Shown here: positions 54,715-64,000 of the stretch, piece by piece
Layout: each line of letters starts with the position of its first letter
Position numbering within the stretch: position 1 is the first letter of the stretch
NCBI RefSeq assembly: GCF_900215505.1
Contig: NZ_LT907844.1
Span: forward strand, 1,116,001 to 1,180,000
Reading direction: 5' to 3'
Origin: Cohaesibacter sp. ES.047
GTDB taxonomy: Bacteria > Pseudomonadota > Alphaproteobacteria > Rhizobiales > Cohaesibacteraceae
Length of the DNA: 64,000 bases
The notes under the pieces: generated by a model
Told to the model about the DNA's origin: nothing
Seen by the model: only the letters and a program-made list of their open reading frames with translations
Databases searched by the model: none
Program-made: the position numbers and the translations under genes

Positions 54715-55976
54715 TGCTCACCAGTCTTTGGTTCACTGCTCTTGCTATCCTGTGCCTGATTGTCGTGTCGGGGTTCTTTTCCGGTTCGGAAACCGCCCTG
54801 ACCGCGGCGTCGCGGGCGCGGATGCATCAGAAGGAAAAAGCGGGTGAACCGGGTGCGCAGGCGGTGAATGAACTGCTGCAAATTCGCGAGCGCCTGATCG
54901 GCTCGCTGCTGCTTGGCAACAACCTTGTCAATATTCTTGCTTCGGCGCTGGCGACCAGCCTTTTCATCACCCTGTTCGGTGATACGGGGGTTGTCTATGC
55001 GACTCTTGTGATGACGGTGGTGGTGCTGGTGTTTGCCGAGGTGCTGCCCAAGACATGGGCGATTTCCAATCCTGATTCCTTTGCCCAGCGTGTCGGTCCG
55101 TCCGTTCGGGTGCTGACCTATCTACTCGGGCCGATCGTTGCGACGGTTGAATGGGTCGTTGTCGGTCTGTTACGCCTGCTGGGTGTGGACACCAAAGGGG
55201 GACAGCTTCAGTCCGGTCAGGACGAATTGCGCGGAGCAGTGGATCTGCTGCATATGGAAGGATCGGTGGTCAAGGATGATCGGGACCGGTTCGGGGGATT
55301 GCTTGATCTTGAAGAACTCGATGTGTCCGACGTCATGGTCCATCGCACGAATGTGGTGTCGATCAACCTCGATGATGGGGTTGAGTTCATTGTCGAACAG
55401 GTGCTCAAGAGCCCCTACACGCGCATTCCGCTATGGCAGGGTGAGCAGGACAATTTCGTTGGCGTGATCCATTCTAAGGATCTTTTGCGCGCACTCGCGG
55501 ATACCAAGGGCGATGTTACCAAGATCGATTTTCGCACGGTTGCACGTGAGCCGTGGTTCGTTCCCGATACCACGAGCCTTAAGGCCCAGCTCAACGCCTT
55601 TCTGAAAAAGAAAAGCCATTTTGCGCTGGTGGTTGATGAATATGGCGAAGTGATGGGGCTGGTGACGCTGGAAGATATTCTCGAGGAAATCGTTGGCGAT
55701 ATTTCCGATGAGCACGATATCGACGTCAAGGGCGTGAGCAAAGAGCCGGATGGCTCCGTTCTGGTGGACGGCAATGTGCCGATCCGAGACCTCAACCGGG
55801 CGCTCGATTGGGAGTTGCCCGACGAGGAGGCGACCACTATCGCCGGGTTGGTCATCCATGAAGCCCGGCAGATTCCCGAGCCGGGGCAGGGGTTCACCTT
55901 CTACAATTTCCGCTTCCGGGTTCTTCGCAAGGAACGCAACCGGATCACGTCACTCAGGATTACCCCAGTGCGCTAA
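54714..55976 (+). CDS. HlyC/CorC family transporter (DUF21-CBS)
   Basis: This 420-residue membrane protein has a CNNM/DUF21 domain with four hydrophobic segments (about 1-180) and the marker FFSGSETALTAASRARMHQKEKAG. A pair of CBS domains follows (about 205-325), and a CorC_HlyC domain closes the protein (about 335-420). Family members are Mg2+/Co2+ efflux or transport regulators. The position after aroB is common in alphaproteobacteria but its meaning is unknown. It is translationally coupled to aroB. Confidence 0.92.
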   Translation: MLTSLWFTALAILCLIVVSGFFSGSETALTAASRARMHQKEKAGEPGAQAVNELLQIRERLIGSLLLGNNLVNILASALATSLFITLFGDTGVVYATLVMTVVVLVFAEVLPKTWAISNPDSFAQRVGPSVRVLTYLLGPIVATVEWVVVGLLRLLGVDTKGGQLQSGQDELRGAVDLLHMEGSVVKDDRDRFGGLLDLEELDVSDVMVHRTNVVSINLDDGVEFIVEQVLKSPYTRIPLWQGEQDNFVGVIHSKDLLRALADTKGDVTKIDFRTVAREPWFVPDTTSLKAQLNAFLKKKSHFALVVDEYGEVMGLVTLEDILEEIVGDISDEHDIDVKGVSKEPDGSVLVDGNVPIRDLNRALDWELPDEEATTIAGLVIHEARQIPEPGQGFTFYNFRFRVLRKERNRITSLRITPVR

Positions 55977-56029
55977 TGCGGCGTTGCTGTTCAGGCTTGA
56001 TTGCACGAAGCCGGCCGCTTATATGATCG

Positions 56030-56293
56030 TTATTGCGGGCGAATGATCTCAAGCGCAAGGGCGTGGATTGGACCTTCGAGCTCTTCTTTGATAGCATCGT
56101 GGACCATTCTATGGGCGTCGATCCGGCTCAAGCCTGCAAAGGCGGGGCTTGAGATTCTGACGCGGAAGTGGCTCTGGCCTCCTGCCGGAGCATGGGCATG
56201 GCCTGCGTGCAGGTGGGATTCATCAATCACTTCAAGCGCTGTGGGTTGAAGTCGATTGTTTAGCTTTTTCTCGATCTTGTTCTTGACGGTCAT
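56030..56293 (-). CDS. bolA: BolA family protein
   Basis: This 87-residue protein of the BolA fold works with monothiol glutaredoxins in iron-sulfur handling and stress morphology. The features TALEVIDESHLHAGHAHAPAGGQSHFRVRISSPAFAGLSRIDAHRMVHDAI are typical, with the conserved histidine in SHFRV. The ATG at 56293 is used; the frame upstream to 56506 has no BolA sequence. It is divergent from the J-domain gene, and this pair next to cobST recurs in Rhizobiales. Confidence 0.93.
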   Translation of the reverse strand: MTVKNKIEKKLNNRLQPTALEVIDESHLHAGHAHAPAGGQSHFRVRISSPAFAGLSRIDAHRMVHDAIKEELEGPIHALALEIIRPQ

Positions 56294-56586
56294 GGCTAGG
56301 AATGGTGAAGTGTTGCACTTCCAAATTTGAGGTGATTTGAACTCGCGTCCATGAGTTACGGTATTTTGCAGATGGAGATTCTGTTTCCAAAAGCAAGGAT
56401 CCTGATAGCATTTTGGCCTTGCGTTGAAAATTACCTGTTCGAACCGACCACATAAGGCAGATATGTCAAATGTCTGCCCCATCGTGTGGTGTATTGAACC
56501 CGACATTCACTGAGCGTTTATCGTTTGTATGAACACAAAGTCCTCAAGAGCGTGACAAACAAGCGTCCGGAGACAAGCATAGATTC

Positions 56587-57216
56587 ATGAAACTCGACTC
56601 GAAACTTTTCGACTCCATCCGCATCAAGCCTGATGTAGATCGCAAGAAAAAGCAACAGGCAGCAGAAGTGTGCGAATGGCCTGGTTGTGAAAAAAAAGGC
56701 GGCTGCAAGGCTCCCAAGCGGGGAACTGCCAAGCGGGAATATCACAATTTCTGCGAAGTGCATGCCCGCGAATTCAATCGCAACTATAACTATTTCACCG
56801 GTATGGATGACGACGAGGCTGATACAGCAAAAGCCAGCACGGCAACGGGTGGTCGTCCGACCTGGGAAATGGGTGTCAACGCCTGGGGCAACGAAACCCA
56901 TCGAGCCGGAGCTGCGCGCGGCAAGAGCTGGGAAGCCAACGGATTTTCCGATGGAAGCAGCCAGCGCGCCGCAGAGCGTGCCAAACGTCGCTCCCGCCAT
57001 CAGAACCAGACCCGCAAGCTGCGCCCGCTTGAAGCCAAGGCGTTTGAAACACTCGGGCTGAGCCTGCCAGCGACATCTGACGATGTGAAGAAGGCTTACA
57101 AGCGTCTGCTAAAGGAAAACCATCCCGACCTCAACAAAGGGGATCGGGCTTGCGAGGAACGTCTTCAGGATGTGATCGCGGCCTACAATACCCTGAAGGC
57201 GGGTGGCTACTGCTGA
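56587..57216 (+). CDS. J-domain protein with N-terminal cysteine cluster
   Basis: This 209-residue protein has a C-terminal J domain (about 150-206), with the HPD motif at 179-181 that stimulates DnaK. The first 70 residues contain a cysteine/histidine cluster (C29, C34, C40, C56, H59) that could bind zinc. There is no glycine-rich or client-binding region as in DnaJ. It belongs to a group of short alphaproteobacterial J proteins found beside bolA and cobS. Its client is unknown. Confidence 0.88.
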   Translation: MKLDSKLFDSIRIKPDVDRKKKQQAAEVCEWPGCEKKGGCKAPKRGTAKREYHNFCEVHAREFNRNYNYFTGMDDDEADTAKASTATGGRPTWEMGVNAWGNETHRAGAARGKSWEANGFSDGSSQRAAERAKRRSRHQNQTRKLRPLEAKAFETLGLSLPATSDDVKKAYKRLLKENHPDLNKGDRACEERLQDVIAAYNTLKAGGYC

Positions 57217-57248
57217 TCGGAGTAGACCCGCTTAGCTCATGTGACATG

Positions 57249-57270
57249 AAGGCGGCTCTTGCCGCCTTTT
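57249..57270 (+). terminator. Terminator after the J-domain gene
   Basis: An 8-bp stem, AAGGCGGC with GCCGCCTT (57249-57256 with 57261-57268), has a 4-base loop and is followed by T. Confidence 0.8.
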
Positions 57271-57475
57271 CTCTTTGGTGATTAGCGAGCTGATCTGCGC
57301 TGTTCCTTCCACCGCCAGAAAAAACGCAAATTCTTCCTTTTCATTTCGGTCGGGATTGCTTTAAGTTGCGATTTCGTATGACCGAGCCATTCAAACGGGC
57401 CTTGGACGCTATGTCTTCAGCACCCCTTTGCTCCAGTGCAGCATCGGGCGAGCGGGCCTCATCCAGAGCAGTGCT

Positions 57476-58462
57476 ATGAATAAAATGAACGACGAGATTT
57501 CCAATTTGCCGGATACCGAAGTTTCCGTGCGCGACCTGTTTGGTATCGATGCGGATCTGAAGGTTCCTGCCTACAGCCAGACGTCTGATCATGTGCCGGA
57601 TCTGGATCCCGATTATCTGTTCGACAAGCAGACGACATTGGCCATTCTCGCCGGCTTTTCTCACAATCGTCGCGTGATGATCTCGGGCTATCATGGCACC
57701 GGTAAATCCTCTCACATCGAGCAGGTTGCAGCGCGGCTCAACTGGCCTTGCGTGCGCGTCAACCTCGACAGCCACATTTCCCGTATCGATCTGATCGGTA
57801 AGGATGCGATCGTGCTGAAGGATGGCATGCAGGTGACGGAATTCCGTGATGGTATTCTGCCATGGGCGCTTCAGAACAACGTCGCTCTGGTGTTCGACGA
57901 ATATGATGCCGGTCGTCCTGATGTTATGTTCGTTATTCAGCGCGTTCTCGAAGTCGCCGGTCGCCTGACACTTCTCGACCAGAATCGCGTTATTCGTCCG
58001 CACCCGTCCTTCCGCCTGTTTGCCACCGCCAACACGGTTGGCCTTGGCGATACGTCGGGTCTTTATCACGGCACGCAGCAGATCAACCAGGGCCAGATGG
58101 ACCGTTGGTCGATCGTCTCCACGCTCAACTATTTACCGCATGACAATGAAGTCAATATCGTGATGGCAAAGGTGAAGAGCCTTGTGGGCGATGATGGCAA
58201 GGACCGGGCGGACAAGATGGTGCGTGTGGCCGATCTGACAAGGAGTGCCTTCATGAACGGCGATCTGTCCACCGTCATGAGCCCGCGGACGGTGATCACA
58301 TGGGCCGAGAATGCCGACATCTTCGGCGATCTGGGCTTTGCGTTCCGCGTGACGTTCCTGAACAAGTGCGACGAGCTGGAACAGCCGCTGGTGGCCGAAT
58401 TCTATCAGCGTTGCTTCGGCGAGGAATTGCCCGAATCGTCTCTCAATATCGCGGTCAGCTGA
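57476..58462 (+). CDS. cobS: Cobaltochelatase subunit CobS
   Basis: CobS is the AAA+ motor of the aerobic CobNST complex that inserts cobalt into hydrogenobyrinic acid a,c-diamide. The 328-residue protein has Walker [10 protein letters not shown] at 71-79, Walker B ALVFDEYD at 137-144 and the sensor region [29 protein letters not shown]. The ATG at 57476 or one nine bases later are both possible; the frame is open to 57428. It is followed by cobT after 49 bp. The large subunit CobN is not in the window. Confidence 0.96.
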   Translation: MNKMNDEISNLPDTEVSVRDLFGIDADLKVPAYSQTSDHVPDLDPDYLFDKQTTLAILAGFSHNRRVMISGYHGTGKSSHIEQVAARLNWPCVRVNLDSHISRIDLIGKDAIVLKDGMQVTEFRDGILPWALQNNVALVFDEYDAGRPDVMFVIQRVLEVAGRLTLLDQNRVIRPHPSFRLFATANTVGLGDTSGLYHGTQQINQGQMDRWSIVSTLNYLPHDNEVNIVMAKVKSLVGDDGKDRADKMVRVADLTRSAFMNGDLSTVMSPRTVITWAENADIFGDLGFAFRVTFLNKCDELEQPLVAEFYQRCFGEELPESSLNIAVS

Positions 58463-58511
58463 TCTCTGCCGCCCTTTGCCAACCTGACCTCATTGGCGGA
58501 ATGAACCATTC

Positions 58512-60413
58512 ATGACGACTAAAAGCCCATCCAAGTTCCGACCCCATGCCGACCCCAACGAGCGGTTCAAGCATTCGCTCAAGGGCACGCTCAAGGCGAT
58601 TGCCGGGCCGGTTGATCTTGATGTGCACTTCTCATCGGATCGGCCGATGCTTGTCTCGGGCCAAGCGCGTCTGCCCGAGCCACCACGGGCGCTGACGCCG
58701 GCGCGCGCGGCGATCTTAAGAGGGCAGGCGGACAGTCTCGCCTTGCGGGTTGCCTGTCATGATCCGCGTGTTCATTCAAAACATGCGCCGGATGGCGCTC
58801 GGGCGCGTGGTGTGTTCGATGCGGTTGAGCAGGCGCGGGTCGAGGCCGTCGGATCGCGTCAGATGACCGGGCTTGCAGGCAATCTCTCGGCCATGCTTGA
58901 GGATCGTTACAGCCGGTTGGTGACCAATGATTCTAGCCGGGTTGAAGAAGCCCCGCTGGATCATGTGCTGTCGCTTCTGGTGCGGGAAAAACTGACCGGA
59001 GCTGAAATTCCTGACTCTGCCCGTGCATTGGTGGATCAATGGCGCGACTGGGTGGAACAGACCGCTGCGGGCAGCCTTGATACGCTCGAGCAGAATATTG
59101 ATGACCAGGCGAAGTTCGCCCGCAGTCTGCGGCGCGTGCTGGCGGATCTCGATGTTGCCGATGATATGGGCGGCGAAGCCGAGGACAGCGAGGAAAATGC
59201 CGACGATCAGAATGACGACGGCGAGAATGAAAATTCCGAGAACAGCAGCGAGAACGAAGAAGCCACAGGCGGCGAGCAGGACCAGGAAGAAAATCTGGAA
59301 GCCAGCGCCGATGATCTTGAGTCGGGCGATTCGGAAGCTGAAGAGCAACTCAGTCAGGAGATGCAGGATCTCGATGAGATAGATGGTGACGAGTCCGGCG
59401 AATCCATGGCGCCTCAGGACTATGGCCGCAACGAACCTGACACCTCCTATCGCGTTTTCTCACGCGCCCATGACGAAATCATCCATGCAGAGGAACTGTG
59501 CGAATCAGCTGAGCTGGATCGCCTGCGCGGGCATCTCGACAAACAGCTGCAAAATTTGCATCAGGTTGTTGCACGGCTTGCCAACCGCCTGCAGCGCCGC
59601 TTGCTGGCACAGCAGAACCGCGGCTGGGATTTCGACCTTGAAGAAGGCCTGCTCGACACGGCGCGGTTGACCCGTGTCGTCACAGACCCAATGCGGCCGC
59701 TGTCGTTCAAGTGGGAGCAGGATACCGAGTTCCGCGACACGGTCGTGACGTTGCTGATTGACAATTCCGGCTCCATGCGTGGTCGGCCTATTTCCATTGC
59801 CGCGACCTGCGCCGATATTCTGGCGCGGACGCTGGAACGCTGCAATGTGAAGGTCGAGATCCTTGGCTTCACCACCAAAGCGTGGAAGGGTGGGCAGTCT
59901 CGCGAGGCGTGGCTACAGGCGGACAAACCGGCCAATCCGGGCCGCCTCAATGACCTCAGACACATTATCTACAAGTCTGCCGATAGCCCGTGGCGGCGGT
60001 CGCGGCGCAATCTTGGCCTGATGATGCGCGAGGGATTGCTCAAGGAGAATATCGACGGTGAGGCGCTCGATTGGGCGCACAAGCGCCTGCTGGGTCGTCC
60101 CGAGCAGCGCAAGATCCTGATGATGATCTCGGACGGCGCTCCGGTGGATGACAGCACCCTGTCAGTCAATCCGGGCAACTATCTTGAGAAGCATCTGCGC
60201 GAGGTGATCGAGGAAATCGAGACCCGTTCGCCGGTCAATCTGCTTGCCATCGGCATCGGGCATGATGTCACGCGCTATTATCGTCGGGCTCTGACGATCA
60301 TTGATGCCGAGGAGCTGGGCGGAGCGATGACCGAGAAGCTGGCGGAATTGTTCGACGAGAATGTCCAGCCTGCTCAGGACATGCAGGCGCGACGCCGAGT
60401 GCGGAGACGCTAG
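58512..60413 (+). CDS. cobT: Cobaltochelatase subunit CobT
   Basis: CobT pairs with CobS in the cobalt chelatase. The 633-residue protein has an N-terminal part, then a highly acidic linker (about 215-300, rich in E, D, N and S). A C-terminal von Willebrand A domain follows, with the metal-ion motif D417-N-S419-G-S421 in [11 protein letters not shown]. Integrin-like MIDAS sites of this kind bind Mg2+ and partner CobN. It ends one base before the GTG of the next gene. Confidence 0.95.
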   Translation: MTTKSPSKFRPHADPNERFKHSLKGTLKAIAGPVDLDVHFSSDRPMLVSGQARLPEPPRALTPARAAILRGQADSLALRVACHDPRVHSKHAPDGARARGVFDAVEQARVEAVGSRQMTGLAGNLSAMLEDRYSRLVTNDSSRVEEAPLDHVLSLLVREKLTGAEIPDSARALVDQWRDWVEQTAAGSLDTLEQNIDDQAKFARSLRRVLADLDVADDMGGEAEDSEENADDQNDDGENENSENSSENEEATGGEQDQEENLEASADDLESGDSEAEEQLSQEMQDLDEIDGDESGESMAPQDYGRNEPDTSYRVFSRAHDEIIHAEELCESAELDRLRGHLDKQLQNLHQVVARLANRLQRRLLAQQNRGWDFDLEEGLLDTARLTRVVTDPMRPLSFKWEQDTEFRDTVVTLLIDNSGSMRGRPISIAATCADILARTLERCNVKVEILGFTTKAWKGGQSREAWLQADKPANPGRLNDLRHIIYKSADSPWRRSRRNLGLMMREGLLKENIDGEALDWAHKRLLGRPEQRKILMMISDGAPVDDSTLSVNPGNYLEKHLREVIEEIETRSPVNLLAIGIGHDVTRYYRRALTIIDAEELGGAMTEKLAELFDENVQPAQDMQARRRVRRR

Positions 60414-60414
60414 G

Positions 60415-61473
60415 GTGCGTTCCGGGGCTTTCTTCCCCTTATCCCGTATTTGTTTTGCCCGTCACTTGTTGGGCGGCCTGCTGATTGGCGCGTCGGTCTT
60501 TAGCCTGTCGCGTGATGCGCATGCGCTTGACCAATTGCCAAAGCCTGCCCCCAAGCCACAGACCATTGCGGTTCGGGCCACAGAGCTGTCCTCCTTTGAC
60601 GGCTCGTTCGAGGCGGGAGAGACCTTCGGCAAGCTTGTCTGGCTTGGCGGGCTTGAACTCGAAAGCCCCGAGCCACTGTTTGGCGGCTTTTCGAGTTTGG
60701 CCTTTCTTGATCAGCAGACCTTTCTGGCGATTGGGGATAAGGGCACCGTGTTGAAGGCGCGGCTTGTCCATGCGGATGGTCGGCCTTCGGGGATCGATCA
60801 GGTGCGGTTTGGCTTTTTGCCCGGTCTGGACAGCCAATCGCCCCAATGGAAGCGTGATTCGGAAGGGTTTGATTTGCGCGGCGACGAGGCGCTCGTGAGC
60901 TTTGAGGGCGACGCCCGCGTCATGCGCTATGGTCTCATCAATGGCGAACCAAGACGGGTTCTGGGCAGATTGACCCTGAGTGATGATATCCGCTCCGTGA
61001 ACCATGCCAACAAGGGCTTGGAAACGGTTGCCGTTGCGCCGTCTGGCAGCCCGTTTGGCGGTTCGGTTTTCTTGATCAGTGAAGCGAGCCGCGATGGCCG
61101 TCTCTTGGGCTGGATCCTCTCGCCAGACGGTATCAAGAGTTTTTCTCTGCCTCAGAGCGGTGATCTTTTGGCGACGGATGCGGCTTTTACGGCTGACGGG
61201 GATTTGCTCGTTCTCGAACGCAGTTTCTCGCTTCTGGGTGGTCTGGTGATCCAGGTTCGGCGCGTGCGGGCGGCAGATCTCGCTCAAGGCCGGGTCGAGC
61301 GGATGGACCGTCTTTTGAGGGCCACGCTCACCTATGAGGTGGACAATATGGAGGGGCTGGCGGTTCAGACCCTGCCCGATGGGGCCAATGTCATCACCCT
61401 GATCTCGGATGACAATCTGAACGCCTTCCAGCGCACACTGCTGCTGCAGTTCCTGCTACCTGCCGGACAGTGA
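60415..61473 (+). CDS. Esterase-like activity of phytase family protein
   Basis: This exported protein of 352 residues has a signal peptide ending near residue 38 (DAHALDQ) and a beta-propeller domain of the phytase-like family. Markers are FGGFSSLAFLDQQTFLAIGDKG, RDSEGFDLRGDEALVSFEGDARVMRYGL, NKGLETVAVAPSG and TYEVDNMEGLAVQTLPDGANVITLISDDN. Such proteins are annotated as esterase-like; activity is unproven. The GTG at 60415 has GGAG upstream and lies one base after the cobT stop. It is translationally coupled to cobT. Confidence 0.88.
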   Translation: MRSGAFFPLSRICFARHLLGGLLIGASVFSLSRDAHALDQLPKPAPKPQTIAVRATELSSFDGSFEAGETFGKLVWLGGLELESPEPLFGGFSSLAFLDQQTFLAIGDKGTVLKARLVHADGRPSGIDQVRFGFLPGLDSQSPQWKRDSEGFDLRGDEALVSFEGDARVMRYGLINGEPRRVLGRLTLSDDIRSVNHANKGLETVAVAPSGSPFGGSVFLISEASRDGRLLGWILSPDGIKSFSLPQSGDLLATDAAFTADGDLLVLERSFSLLGGLVIQVRRVRAADLAQGRVERMDRLLRATLTYEVDNMEGLAVQTLPDGANVITLISDDNLNAFQRTLLLQFLLPAGQ

Positions 61474-61488
61474 GTCCGGTTGTGAAAA

Positions 61489-61512
61489 CGGCCCGAGGCT
61501 GATGCCGGGCCG
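61489..61512 (+). terminator. Weak terminator after the phytase-like gene
   Basis: A 7-bp GC stem, CGGCCCG with CGGGCCG, has a 10-base loop and a T-containing stretch after it. It lies between two convergent genes. Confidence 0.5.
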
Positions 61513-61558
61513 CTTGTTGCTTTCCTGTTGATTATTCAGGCCGATCTTGGGGCTCGTT

Positions 61559-62197
61559 TTAGGCCGTCGCCGCGTTGAGTGCGTCATTGCGCGAACGCAG
61601 CATACGGTAGGGGGCAAGGACAAAGAGCGAGACCGTCATCTTGACCAGATAGTCGCCCACGGCCCAACTAAGCCAGCGCGGTGCTTCAAGGCTTGCAAGC
61701 CCGAGGAACGGGGCTGGGTCAGACGGGAAGCTGTCGGGAGTGAAGCCAAATCCGATATCGAGAATGGTGAAGGCCATAGCAAAGCTGATGCCGAAGAAGA
61801 TCACCGTATCGATGATGGATCCCAGAAAAGACGAGGTCAGCGGAGCCTTCCACCATGCATCGCGGCGCAGGCGGTTGAAGATAAAGATGTCGAGCATCTG
61901 GGCAACAAGGAAAGCTGAGCCAGACGCGATGGCGATGCGCGGGGTGGCGAGCCAGATCGACAGAATGACCGCGATGGCAAAACCGGCAAGCACCACAAGG
62001 CGGGCCGAACTGGGGCCGAATTTCCGGTTGGTCAGGTCTGTGACCAGAAAGGCGACCGGATAGGTGAAAGCCCCCCAGGTGAGAAGATCCTGAAGGCCGA
62101 ACGGCTCAAAAGGGAATTGTACGAGATAGTTGGACGCCGCAACGACGCCGACCATGGCCAGAATGGCCAGACCAAGGGAAGAACGAGAAGCAACCAT
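61559..62197 (-). CDS. Queuosine precursor transporter (VUT/YhhQ family)
   Basis: This 212-residue inner-membrane protein has about six hydrophobic segments and the YhhQ features TYPVAFLVTDLTNRKFG near 44-60 and ASGSAFLVAQMLDIFIFNRLR near 91-111. YhhQ imports the queuosine precursors preQ0/preQ1 or queuine. This fits with gluQRS elsewhere in the window, which acts on queuosine-containing tRNA(Asp). No preQ1 riboswitch was recognised in the short upstream region. Confidence 0.9.
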   Translation of the reverse strand: MVASRSSLGLAILAMVGVVAASNYLVQFPFEPFGLQDLLTWGAFTYPVAFLVTDLTNRKFGPSSARLVVLAGFAIAVILSIWLATPRIAIASGSAFLVAQMLDIFIFNRLRRDAWWKAPLTSSFLGSIIDTVIFFGISFAMAFTILDIGFGFTPDSFPSDPAPFLGLASLEAPRWLSWAVGDYLVKMTVSLFVLAPYRMLRSRNDALNAATA

Positions 62198-62308
62198 ATG
62201 TCACCCTCCTATGTTGGCTGCGGATGGGAAGATAGCCCAAGGCAGCGTTGAAGCGAGATGGGCCGCTGTGGACCCCATTGCTTGCCGGACATGAATGTCA
62301 GCAAATAC

Positions 62309-62336
62309 AAAAACAGCGCCTGCGGGCGCTGTTTTT
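62309..62336 (-). terminator. Terminator after rpmB
   Basis: A 12-bp stem, AAAAACAGCGCC with its complement and a TGCG loop, lies 43 bases past the rpmB stop, with A/T runs on both sides. Confidence 0.85.
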
Positions 62337-62378
62337 ATCTGTTGGCACGAAAGTGCCGATCACAAAGCGAAGCAGGGA

Positions 62379-62666
62379 TCAGGAAACTGCCTGAGCCCGT
62401 TCGATTTTGCGTTTGATCTGCAGAGCGTTGTCAGACAGATCAGTGTTCTTGGCTTTGGCCAGAAAGGCATCAAGGCCGCCACGATGCTCAACAGACCGCA
62501 AAGCGTGAGCGCTAACGCGCATCTTAACGCCGGTGCCGAGGGTTTCGCTCAGCAGAGTCACATTCACCAGATTTGGCAGAAAGCGACGACGGGTTCTGTT
62601 TTTTGCGTGGCTGACGTTGTTACCGGACTGAACGCCTTTGCCGGTCAGTTCACAGCGACGTGCCAT
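62379..62666 (-). CDS. rpmB: 50S ribosomal protein L28
   Basis: L28 is part of the large ribosomal subunit. The 95-residue protein has the family start [33 protein letters not shown] and the [14 protein letters not shown] segment. It is a single-gene unit with its own terminator. The neighbourhood cobST - rpmB - DUF3108 is common in Rhizobiales. Confidence 0.98.
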   Translation of the reverse strand: MARRCELTGKGVQSGNNVSHAKNRTRRRFLPNLVNVTLLSETLGTGVKMRVSAHALRSVEHRGGLDAFLAKAKNTDLSDNALQIKRKIERAQAVS

Positions 62667-63165
62667 GGAATATCCCTCACAAATTATTAGGACGCCAACT
62701 GGCGCCCGCCCATTTCATATTCTGTGTCCAACCAGTCTACAGGCAGCAGATTGGCGGAAAGTCGCCTCGGTATAGTGATGATAGCCGCGCGCGTCAAGCG
62801 TTTCTGCCGCCATTGCTGCGCATCTTTTCATGAATCTGCCCGAATTTCCGCATATCCAAAGAAGATACGGGAAAAGACAGTGCACAAGATCGCGCGGATC
62901 TGTGTTGAACAGAGCCGATATACCAGCCAGGACAGGCACAAGGCGAGCAAATATAGCGCTTGATCCACCGCTGATCAAAATTTTCTGTAGAAGGGCCCTG
63001 CTTGCAATTTATTAACCATATGTGGCGAAAGTGGTGGTGTGAAAGTAAGCGTCGTCGATGAGTTCATGAAGGTGTGACCGCTTCGTTTGTGTGGCGAAGA
63101 TCGGTTTCTCATGGGCTTTAACGCGTGTGGTCTTGTGTCTGTCTTTAGGGATTTGAGGACAAAAA
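62667..63165. other. Gap between rpmB and the DUF3108 gene
   Basis: This 499-base divergent region should hold promoters of rpmB and of the DUF3108 gene. An 87-codon minus frame at 62715-62978 starts with TTG and has no family features, so I do not call it. No RNA element was recognised. Confidence 0.45.
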
Positions 63166-64000
63166 ATGCCGATCTGGAAGCATGTTCCCTCTCGTGGTAA
63201 GCCATTGCTGCCTTCCTTTGGATGGGGAACGGTTCGTCCTGCCATGGTGGGACTTGGTCTGATTGCTGGCGTTGTCGGCTGGGGGCAGAGTGCCCACGCA
63301 ACGCAGATCGATGCCCGGTTCGGCATTTCGATCGCCGGAATTCCTGTGGGCAGCGGCACTGTGAAGGCGAGCGTGAATGGCCGCAATTATTCCATCGATG
63401 GCTATGCCAAGACGAGCGGCATTTCCAGACTGTTCATCAACAGCAAGGGCCGTGCGATTTCCAAGGGCAGATTCAGGGGTGCCAAGTCGTTGCCGTCGAT
63501 GTATGCACTCAATTCCCGCGAGGACAAGATCCACAATGTGGTGCAGATCGCGATGCATTCGGGCAATGTCAGCAAGTTTTCTGCGTCGCCGCCCGTGTCC
63601 AGGCATTCTGATCGTATTCCGCTGAAGCGCGTTCATACGCGCGGTATCATTGATCCCATGAGCGGCCTGTTGATGTCGGTGAAATCCAAGAAGCACCGGG
63701 TTGGCAAATCAGTTTGTGATCGTACGGTGCGGATGTTCGATGGGCGCTGGCGCTACAATTTCGAGCTTTTCTATAAAGGCACCGAGGAAATTCGCCAGTC
63801 GGACGGGAAGGGCTATGTCGGTCCCGTGACCCGCTGTGGTGCACGGATGCGCTTTGTTGCAGGCCACAGGCCGAACAAGAAGAGCACCAAATTTATGGAG
63901 AACAACAAGGATATCGAAGCCTGGTTTGTTCCGGTCGGTGATGATCCGGTTGTCGCGGTCTATCGCTTGCAGGTTGGCACCATGGTTGGACGCATGGTGC
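63166..64000 (+). CDS. DUF3108 domain-containing protein (3' truncated)
   Basis: This exported protein runs off the right edge after 278 codons. The ATG at 63166 has GAGG upstream. A signal peptide or membrane anchor at about 25-45 ends near SAHATQ. The following part, DARFGISIAGIPVGSGTVKASVNGRNYSIDGYAKTSGISRLF, is typical of the DUF3108 family, followed by RTVRMFDGRWRYNFELFYKG. The family function is unknown; it lies next to rpmB in many Rhizobiales. Confidence 0.85.
   Translation, partial: MPIWKHVPSRGKPLLPSFGWGTVRPAMVGLGLIAGVVGWGQSAHATQIDARFGISIAGIPVGSGTVKASVNGRNYSIDGYAKTSGISRLFINSKGRAISKGRFRGAKSLPSMYALNSREDKIHNVVQIAMHSGNVSKFSASPPVSRHSDRIPLKRVHTRGIIDPMSGLLMSVKSKKHRVGKSVCDRTVRMFDGRWRYNFELFYKGTEEIRQSDGKGYVGPVTRCGARMRFVAGHRPNKKSTKFMENNKDIEAWFVPVGDDPVVAVYRLQVGTMVGRMV

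Noticed and set aside
57271-57475. Cobalamin riboswitch upstream of cobS
   Set aside because: No B12-box-like sequence (GCCACTG) was seen between the preceding terminator and cobS.
62198-62290. preQ1 riboswitch upstream of the queuosine precursor transporter
   Set aside because: No preQ1-type hairpin plus A-rich tail could be made out in this short region.
62715-62978. 87-codon minus-strand frame upstream of rpmB
   Set aside because: TTG start, no ribosome site and no recognisable domain.

Overview
The window is a piece of an alphaproteobacterial chromosome, most likely from the order Hyphomicrobiales (Rhizobiales; a Cohaesibacter/Stappia-like marine lineage is my guess). The support is the argH-lptM-lysA gene order, a complete core of the ethylmalonyl-CoA pathway (mcd, ccr, ecm), the aerobic cobaltochelatase pair cobS/cobT beside bolA and a J-domain gene, a CpdR-like receiver, osmoregulated glucan genes opgG/opgH, and high GC. 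No prophage, insertion sequence, CRISPR array or rRNA is visible. Gene density is high and nearly all genes are housekeeping or metabolic.

Layout. 1-4.6 kb: end of a cpdR-like gene, lysA, lptM, argH (minus) and divergent tlpA. 4.8-9.6 kb: 3-hydroxybutyryl-CoA dehydrogenase, etfA/etfB, a rhomboid protease, a cobalamin adenosyltransferase and a twin-TM protein, all minus. 9.7-18.6 kb: an SDR, methylsuccinyl-CoA dehydrogenase (mcd), a DMT exporter, a YihY/BrkB protein, then ccr and ecm divergently transcribed. 18.7-24 kb: a sensorless hybrid kinase, an AEC carrier, gluQRS, an AlkA-type glycosylase, dsbB, a DedA/YqaA protein and tRNA-Leu(CAA). 24.6-29.9 kb: a five-gene branched-chain amino acid-type ABC transporter with a Tat-type binding protein. 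30-37.7 kb: an MFS carrier, opgH/opgG, a TauE/SafE protein and an M20 amidohydrolase. 38-46 kb: a D,D-carboxypeptidase, tusA, DUF924, a BcsL/CelD-type acetyltransferase, a CAP lipoprotein overlapping a large MscS channel, and ppk2. 45.8-50 kb: znuA with a His-rich repeat and a Zur-like palindrome, a soluble chemoreceptor, and a YafK-type L,D-transpeptidase. 50-56 kb: accA, xerD, a tiny membrane protein, aroK-aroB-corC. 56-64 kb: bolA, a J-domain gene, cobS-cobT-phytase-like gene, a queuosine precursor transporter, rpmB, and the start of a DUF3108 gene.

How the genes work together. Hbd makes or oxidises (S)-3-hydroxybutyryl-CoA. Ccr carboxylates crotonyl-CoA to ethylmalonyl-CoA. Ecm, which needs adenosylcobalamin, makes methylsuccinyl-CoA. 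Mcd oxidises that to mesaconyl-CoA, probably passing electrons to EtfAB. The adenosyltransferase and CobST supply and activate the B12 cofactor. Acetyl-CoA assimilation without isocitrate lyase therefore links much of the left third of the window to the cobalt-insertion genes at the right.

I saw no clearly undescribed system. The best leads are regulatory and structural: a palindrome shared by the hbd and ccr/ecm upstream regions, a separate LiuR-like palindrome upstream of etfBA, an apparently split opgH 5' end, a cytosolic chemoreceptor with a C-terminal sensor-like domain, and a sensorless hybrid kinase whose receiver lacks the usual lysine.
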